A stretch of 9,945 bases of DNA, from contig DMRT01000113.1 of the NCBI GenBank assembly GCA_003455235.1, positions 1 through 9,945 on the forward strand. Reading direction: 5' to 3'. The translations under genes and the position numbers were made by a program. The stretch is from Chitinophagaceae bacterium (lineage in GTDB: Bacteria > Bacteroidota > Bacteroidia > Chitinophagales > Chitinophagaceae). Below are positions 6,622-9,945 of the stretch, piece after piece (the stretch's first letter is position 1; each line of letters starts with the position of its first letter). The notes beneath the pieces were generated by a model. That model saw only the letters and a program-made list of their open reading frames with translations, did no database searches and was not told the origin of the DNA.

Positions 6622-7383
6622 ATGGAGATACAAAAAGACATCCGCCTGGCGGTTTTAATTGATGCCGATAATGTGCCTTACAGCAACGTGAAAGGCGTGA
6701 TGGAAGAAATTGCCAAATACGGCACACCCACCTTTAAACGGATTTATGGCGACTGGACCCGGCCCACCATCTCGGGCTGGAAGAATGTGCTGCTGGAAAA
6801 TGCCATCACCCCCATACAGCAATACAGTTACACCAGCGGGAAGAATTCAAGCGACAGCGCACTCATCATTGATGCGATGGACATCCTGTATTCGGGTAAG
6901 GTGGATGGGTTCTGCATCGTAAGCAGCGACAGCGATTTCACCCGCCTGGCATTGCGGCTTCGGGAAGCCGGCATGAAAGTATACGGCATCGGGCAGAAGA
7001 AAACGCCCAATCCCTTCATCGTGGCCTGCGATAAATTCATTTACATGGAGATCATCCCGGCTTTTGAAGAAGAAGAAAAAACAGCCGTTAAAACAAAGGC
7101 CAGCAAACCCATTCGTAAAGCTTCGGTAGATAAACTCAGCAAAGAAACCATCAAGCTCATCACCAGCAGCATCGATGACCTGGCCGACGAAAACGGCTGG
7201 GCCTTCCTCGGCGATGTGGGTAACCTGCTGCTGAAAAAACAGCCCAATTTTGATCCGCGGAATTATGGCTTCCAGAAATTAACCGCACTCATCCGCTCTA
7301 TCCCAACGATAGAGATCGACCGGAAAGAAACCGACAGGGCAGGCATTAAGCTGGTGTATATAAGGAATAAAGGGAAGGCGTAG
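6622..7383 (+). CDS. NYN-domain nuclease with C-terminal LOTUS (OST-HTH) domain
   Basis: A 253-aa protein with two recognisable domains. The N-terminal NYN domain (about 7-147, PIN-like, LabA/COG1432 type) has VLIDADNVP (11-19), SSDSALIIDAMD (76-87) and IVSSDSDFTRLALRLREAGMKVYGIG (99-124). Asp14, Asp78 and Asp103/Asp105 are the likely metal-binding acidic residues. A Lys/Glu-rich linker (149-172) leads to a LOTUS/OST-HTH domain (about 174-250), with DENGWAFLGDVGNLLLKKQPNFDPRNYGFQKLTALIRS-like sequence split across 189-226. NYN proteins are predicted RNases, and LOTUS domains bind RNA or protein partners, so a role in RNA processing or turnover is likely but its target is unknown. The frame opens at a TTG at 6604; the ATG at 6622 is preferred because conserved sequence begins only after it. 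It is divergent from the exporter operon. Confidence 0.88.
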   Translation: MEIQKDIRLAVLIDADNVPYSNVKGVMEEIAKYGTPTFKRIYGDWTRPTISGWKNVLLENAITPIQQYSYTSGKNSSDSALIIDAMDILYSGKVDGFCIVSSDSDFTRLALRLREAGMKVYGIGQKKTPNPFIVACDKFIYMEIIPAFEEEEKTAVKTKASKPIRKASVDKLSKETIKLITSSIDDLADENGWAFLGDVGNLLLKKQPNFDPRNYGFQKLTALIRSIPTIEIDRKETDRAGIKLVYIRNKGKA

Positions 7384-7498
7384 ATGCTGGTTACTGCCAG
7401 AACAACATCTATTTTAATACTTGTAACTACCGCGATCCAGTATCTGCTAACGATATACAGTATCTTATCACCTGCATCTTCAACATAAACCGTTCAGT
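7384..7498. other. Intergenic spacer with CAGTATC-like repeat elements
   Basis: The 115 bp between the NYN gene and the small hypothetical gene contain CAGTATC at 7438-7444 and 7458-7464, with the related CTGCATC at 7472-7478. The 12-mer ATCCAGTATCTG at 7435-7446 occurs again exactly at 9188-9199. I see no clear promoter or terminator here. The elements look like a poorer copy of the heptad repeat near 9184. Confidence 0.45.
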
Positions 7499-7810
7499 AT
7501 GTACAACTGTGTATGGACCATCGACATTGTCTTTGGCAAACAAAAAGAAGCGCTCGACATCATTAAGGCCTGGGGTGCCGAAAAATTCAGGTCCTCTCAT
7601 TTTAAACATTCGGTAAACCGGCTGAGTGTTGGACACATCGGCGAATCTCCTTCGCACATTGTAGACGAATACCTTTTTGAGTCACTGGCCGATTTTGAAA
7701 AAGCACTGAGTGAAATGGGTCAGCCCCAATTCAAACAATTCAGTGAGGCCATTGCACCTTATATAGTTCCTGCTTCGCAGAAGTGGACGGTTTACCGGAT
7801 GATCGGTTAG
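7499..7810 (+). CDS. Small hypothetical protein, possible dimeric alpha/beta-barrel (ferredoxin-like) fold
   Basis: A 103-aa soluble protein with no signal peptide or membrane segment. The order looks like strand (2-11, YNCVWTIDIV), helix (14-30), strand (41-47), strand (56-60, DEYLF), helix (63-72), helix (77-90), strand (95-102, KWTVYRMI). This resembles single-domain dimeric alpha/beta-barrel proteins, in which 'E-[YW]-x-F-x-S-x-x-D-F-E-x-A' precedes a helix and a final strand has an aromatic residue. Such proteins range from small monooxygenases to orphan folds, so no reaction can be given. The ATG at 7499 fits the first strand. The longer minus-strand ORF at 7427-7657 overlaps it but has no recognisable features. 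It is 115 nt after the NYN gene and may have its own promoter. Confidence 0.75.
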   Translation: MYNCVWTIDIVFGKQKEALDIIKAWGAEKFRSSHFKHSVNRLSVGHIGESPSHIVDEYLFESLADFEKALSEMGQPQFKQFSEAIAPYIVPASQKWTVYRMIG

Positions 7811-7874
7811 GTAGTGGACATTCGGTCATTGAATCTTTCTAAGGCCCTGCGAACTTGTAAACTCTTTTGAAGAC

Positions 7875-7912
7875 GAATGAGAAGAAAAGTACCTGCAGCT
7901 GCCTGCTCATTC
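7875..7912. terminator. Possible hairpin between convergent genes
   Basis: GAATGAG (7875-7881) and CTCATTC (7906-7912) can pair as a 7-bp stem with a 24-nt loop that itself contains the palindrome GCAGCTGC. It lies in the 109-bp gap between two convergent genes, where a bidirectional terminator is expected. There is no good T-run on either side and the loop is long, so this is a weak candidate. Nothing else is seen in the gap. Confidence 0.25.
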
Positions 7913-7919
7913 CAATCAC

Positions 7920-9095
7920 TTAAAGATTATTCTCTTTTCTCCTCGTTCCGCTATACAGTTCATACTCGAACAGGCGGCAATCAATTTTACTGGTGAAGAA
8001 TTCAATACGGCGGCTGGGTTTCAACCCGATCTTTTTTGCCAGCTCCAGGTTGCCGGTAAAAATATACCCGAAATATCCCTTGCATTTTTTCTTTAAAAAA
8101 TCTCCCATGCGTTTGTAGGTGACCTCCAGTTCTGCTTCCACACCCAGCCGGTCGCCGTATTCTGGATTGAAATAAACAATTCCTCCGGCATCATCCGGAA
8201 CAGTTGTTTCTTCAAAATCACATACGGCAAATTCTATGTACTCTTCCACCCCGGCGATACCCGCATTGATCCGGGAAATATTCACTGCGTCTTCGCTGAT
8301 ATCGGTGGCGATGATCATCAGTCCGGGTATTTCTTTTACCTGTTCTTCCAGCTTCCTGAATTCCTTTTCATAAAAATCTTCTTCATATCCTACCAGGTGC
8401 ATGAACGCATAGTTCGGCCGAAGCAGGCCCGGCCTCCGGTTGCTGGCAAGCAGCGCTGCTTCAATGGCAATGGTTCCTGAGCCGCACATGGGATTGATAA
8501 CCGGCGACTGCCGGTCCCACTTTGTTGCCAGCAAGGTAGCTGCTGCCAACGACTCCAGCATGGGGGCCTTACCCGGAATCTTCCGGTAACCGTGTTTCGA
8601 CAGCGTTTCGCCGGATGTATCAATGAAAATTTCGGCCGTGATGTCGTTCCAGTAAAGATGAATGACGGTACGGTCAAGTTCCGGCCCGGAATTAGGACGT
8701 CCGCCGGTATTGTTCCGGAACCGGTCAACTATGGCATCCTTCACTTTTACATTGGCGAATAATGAATTATTGATGGTTTCGTTACGCACATTGCTGCTGA
8801 TGGAAAAATAGCCATTCGCTTCCATCACATCTTCCCAGGGATAATGGAGAAGGGTTTTATACAGGTCATCGGCATTAAATGCTTTGAATTCATTCAGGGA
8901 ATATAACACCTGGCTGGCACAGCGGAGGTTCAGGTTCAGTTTTATACAATCGAGCAGCGTACCCTTTAATTCAACGCCGGTTTTAAACACCCGCTTCGGT
9001 TTATAACCGAGTTCTTCCACTTCCATCTGCAGGTAAGGAGCAAGGCGGTTGCTGCAGGTAACAATGATGCGGCTGCTGGCTGTAAAATTGGGCAT
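7920..9095 (-). CDS. THUMP-domain SAM-dependent rRNA methyltransferase, RlmL-like
   Basis: A 391-aa RNA methyltransferase of the UPF0020 family. An N-terminal ferredoxin-like plus THUMP region (about 8-157) ends in a HLYWNDITAEIFIDTSGETLSKHGYR-like stretch within 147-171. The Rossmann methyltransferase domain follows (about 178-391). SAM motif I is NPMCGSGTIAIEAALLA (201-217) and the acidic motif is ATDIS (263-267). The catalytic motif IV reads NPEY (310-313) where E. coli RlmL has NPPY. The protein ends in a DCRLFEYELY stretch, so it covers only the RlmL (m2G2445) half of the E. coli RlmKL fusion. By family it should make N2-methylguanosine in 23S rRNA; the exact site is inferred. The frame extends to a TTG at 9101, but the ATG at 9095 is preferred, 3 nt after a TACTTTTG promoter-like element. 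Confidence 0.88.
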   Translation of the reverse strand: MPNFTASSRIIVTCSNRLAPYLQMEVEELGYKPKRVFKTGVELKGTLLDCIKLNLNLRCASQVLYSLNEFKAFNADDLYKTLLHYPWEDVMEANGYFSISSNVRNETINNSLFANVKVKDAIVDRFRNNTGGRPNSGPELDRTVIHLYWNDITAEIFIDTSGETLSKHGYRKIPGKAPMLESLAAATLLATKWDRQSPVINPMCGSGTIAIEAALLASNRRPGLLRPNYAFMHLVGYEEDFYEKEFRKLEEQVKEIPGLMIIATDISEDAVNISRINAGIAGVEEYIEFAVCDFEETTVPDDAGGIVYFNPEYGDRLGVEAELEVTYKRMGDFLKKKCKGYFGYIFTGNLELAKKIGLKPSRRIEFFTSKIDCRLFEYELYSGTRRKENNL

Positions 9096-9098
9096 GTA

Positions 9099-9106
9099 CA
9101 AAAGTA
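9099..9106 (-). promoter_or_regulatory. -7-type element immediately before the methyltransferase ATG
   Basis: On the minus strand TACTTTTG matches TAnnTTTG and is separated from the ATG at 9095 by only 3 nt. If used, transcription would begin at or next to the A of the ATG, giving a leaderless mRNA. No TTTG or TTG is visible at the -33 distance; that stretch falls in the GTTTGAA repeats read backwards. It could be chance. Confidence 0.4.
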
Positions 9107-9109
9107 AGG

Positions 9110-9220
9110 GTTTGAAGATTGAGGTTTGAAGTTGGGATCGGAGGTTTCAGATTTATAGTTTGTAGTTTGCAGAGATCAATGACCAGCATCCAGTATCTGG
9201 TACACGGTATCCGGTATCAT
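9110..9220. repeat. Degenerate 7-nt (heptad) tandem repeat tract
   Basis: In the left part 7-nt units read GTTTGAA (9110), GATTGAG (9117), GTTTGAA (9124), GTTGGGA (9131). After a 1-nt phase shift they continue as GTTTCAG (9144), ATTTATA (9151), GTTTGTA (9158), GTTTGCA (9165), then two poor units. In the same 7-nt phase comes a different unit: CAGCATC (9184), CAGTATC (9191), TGGTACA (9198), CGGTATC (9205), CGGTATC (9212). The tract fills most of the 147-bp gap between the divergent methyltransferase and aminotransferase genes. No arms suggest a hairpin. Confidence 0.65.
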
Positions 9221-9230
9221 CTTTCCATCC

Positions 9231-9238
9231 TATATTTG
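9231..9238 (+). promoter_or_regulatory. -7-type element immediately before the aminotransferase ATG
   Basis: TATATTTG is a perfect match to TAnnTTTG and ends 4 nt before the ATG at 9243. The spacing predicts a transcription start at or very near the start codon, hence a leaderless or nearly leaderless message. No convincing TTG is seen 17-23 nt upstream, where the CGGTATC repeats lie. Confidence 0.55.
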
Positions 9239-9242
9239 TGCC

Positions 9243-9945
9243 ATGCCAACAATAAGTAACCGGGGCCAGCAAATGCCCGCCTCCCCCATCCGAAAATTAG
9301 TTCCGTATGCAGAAGCTGCCAAGCGGAAAGGAATCAAGGTATACCACCTCAATATCGGCCAGCCCGACATTGAAACGCCGAAAGCCTGCCTGGATGCCGT
9401 ACGGAAAAGTGATTTCAAGGTGCTGGAATACAGCCACAGCGCCGGTAACGAAAGCTACCGGAAAAAACTGGCGCAGTATTATAAAAAAGTAGGCATCGAC
9501 GTTACCCACGAACAGATGATCATTACCACCGGCGGCAGCGAAGCCATCATCTTCGGGTTTATGGCCTGTATGGATGCCGGCGACGAAGTGATCATACCGG
9601 AACCGTTTTATGCCAACTACAATGGCTTTGCCGTAGAAGCGGGTGTTACGGTAAAGCCGATCTTTTCGTCCATCGATACCGGTTTTGCCCTACCGCCGAT
9701 TGAAGATTTTGAAAAAGTGATTACCCCGAAAACCAGGGCCATTGTAATCTGCAACCCCAACAACCCTACCGGTTATTTATACAGTGCAGCGGAGATGGAA
9801 GTGCTGAAACAGCTCATCATAAAACACAATCTCTATTTATTTGCCGATGAAGCATACCGGGAGTTTTGCTATGAAGGAAGACATACCAGCGCCATGCACC
9901 TCACCGGGGTGGATGATCACGTGGTGCTGATGGATACCATCAGCA
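9243..9945 (+). CDS. Class I/II PLP-dependent aminotransferase (partial, 3' end outside window)
   Basis: The N-terminal 234 residues of a fold-type I aminotransferase of the aspartate/aromatic group. Visible features are the N-terminal helix and substrate-loop region LNIGQPDIETP (about 38-48), the phosphate-binding TTGGSEA (95-101), NPNNPTG (171-177), whose second-to-last Asn contacts PLP in this family, and DEAYREF (202-208), whose Asp binds the pyridine nitrogen. The window ends at DTIS (231-234), just before the expected PLP-binding lysine, so that residue cannot be checked. The substrate cannot be decided; aspartate or another amino acid acting with 2-oxoglutarate is typical. The ATG at 9243 is 4 nt after a TATATTTG promoter element; the second Met (residue 11) is less likely. 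It is divergent from the RlmL-like gene. Confidence 0.9.
   Translation, partial: MPTISNRGQQMPASPIRKLVPYAEAAKRKGIKVYHLNIGQPDIETPKACLDAVRKSDFKVLEYSHSAGNESYRKKLAQYYKKVGIDVTHEQMIITTGGSEAIIFGFMACMDAGDEVIIPEPFYANYNGFAVEAGVTVKPIFSSIDTGFALPPIEDFEKVITPKTRAIVICNPNNPTGYLYSAAEMEVLKQLIIKHNLYLFADEAYREFCYEGRHTSAMHLTGVDDHVVLMDTIS

Noticed and set aside
7427..7657. Minus-strand ORF opposite the small hypothetical gene
   Set aside because: The plus-strand frame has better amino-acid composition, a clean secondary-structure pattern and a well-placed ATG; this frame has neither domain nor promoter.
8390..8728. Minus-strand ORF of 112 codons inside the methyltransferase gene
   Set aside because: Same strand but a different frame within the conserved SAM and THUMP coding sequence; the product is low-complexity and unrecognisable.
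9110..9220. CRISPR array
   Set aside because: The units are 7 nt, degenerate and without unique spacers or nearby cas genes.
1..9945. New defence system, prophage or mobile island
   Set aside because: No integrase, transposase, toxin-antitoxin pair or terminal repeats were seen, and the genes are ordinary housekeeping or efflux functions with uniform composition to the eye.

Overview
The window looks like chromosomal DNA of a Bacteroidota bacterium, most likely of the Chitinophagaceae type. This rests on TAnnTTTG-type promoter elements, few Shine-Dalgarno sequences, a lipoprotein-type efflux adaptor, the flavour of the proteins and moderate GC. No database search was possible, so the lineage is an inference. 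I see no tRNA, rRNA, CRISPR array, transposase or phage gene.

Region 1 (1-6445, minus strand) is one tight seven-gene operon for a complete tripartite ABC exporter. In transcription order it holds a TetR-family repressor, a TolC-family outer-membrane channel, a lipoprotein HlyD-type adaptor, two separate ABC ATPases, and two ABC-2 permeases, the last cut by the window edge. Gaps run from 11 nt down to a 4-nt ATGA overlap. The gene set resembles E. coli cecR-ybhGFSR, except that the double ATPase YbhF is split in two and a dedicated TolC gene is built in. The ATPases are reciprocally degenerate: one keeps the signature motif but has lost the Q-loop Gln and switch His, and the other keeps Gln and His but has a changed signature. 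This predicts one working and one dead ATP site.

Region 2 (6446-6525) is the operon's control region. Two identical 16-bp palindromes, exactly 60 bp apart, bracket a good Bacteroidota promoter. The simplest reading is autorepression by the TetR protein, with one operator at the transcription start and one just upstream of the -33 box.

Region 3 (6622-7810, plus strand) holds a NYN-nuclease/LOTUS protein, a putative RNA-processing enzyme, and a small hypothetical protein that looks like a dimeric alpha/beta-barrel monomer.

Region 4 (7920-9945) holds a minus-strand THUMP-domain 23S rRNA methyltransferase (RlmL-like) and a divergent plus-strand class I aminotransferase, cut by the right edge. 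The 147-bp gap between them carries a degenerate 7-nt repeat tract, and a TAnnTTTG element sits 3-4 nt from each start codon, suggesting leaderless or near-leaderless mRNAs.

Most of the window is recognisable biology. I do not see a clearly new system. The most informative points are the paired operators, the ATPase asymmetry and the heptad repeat.
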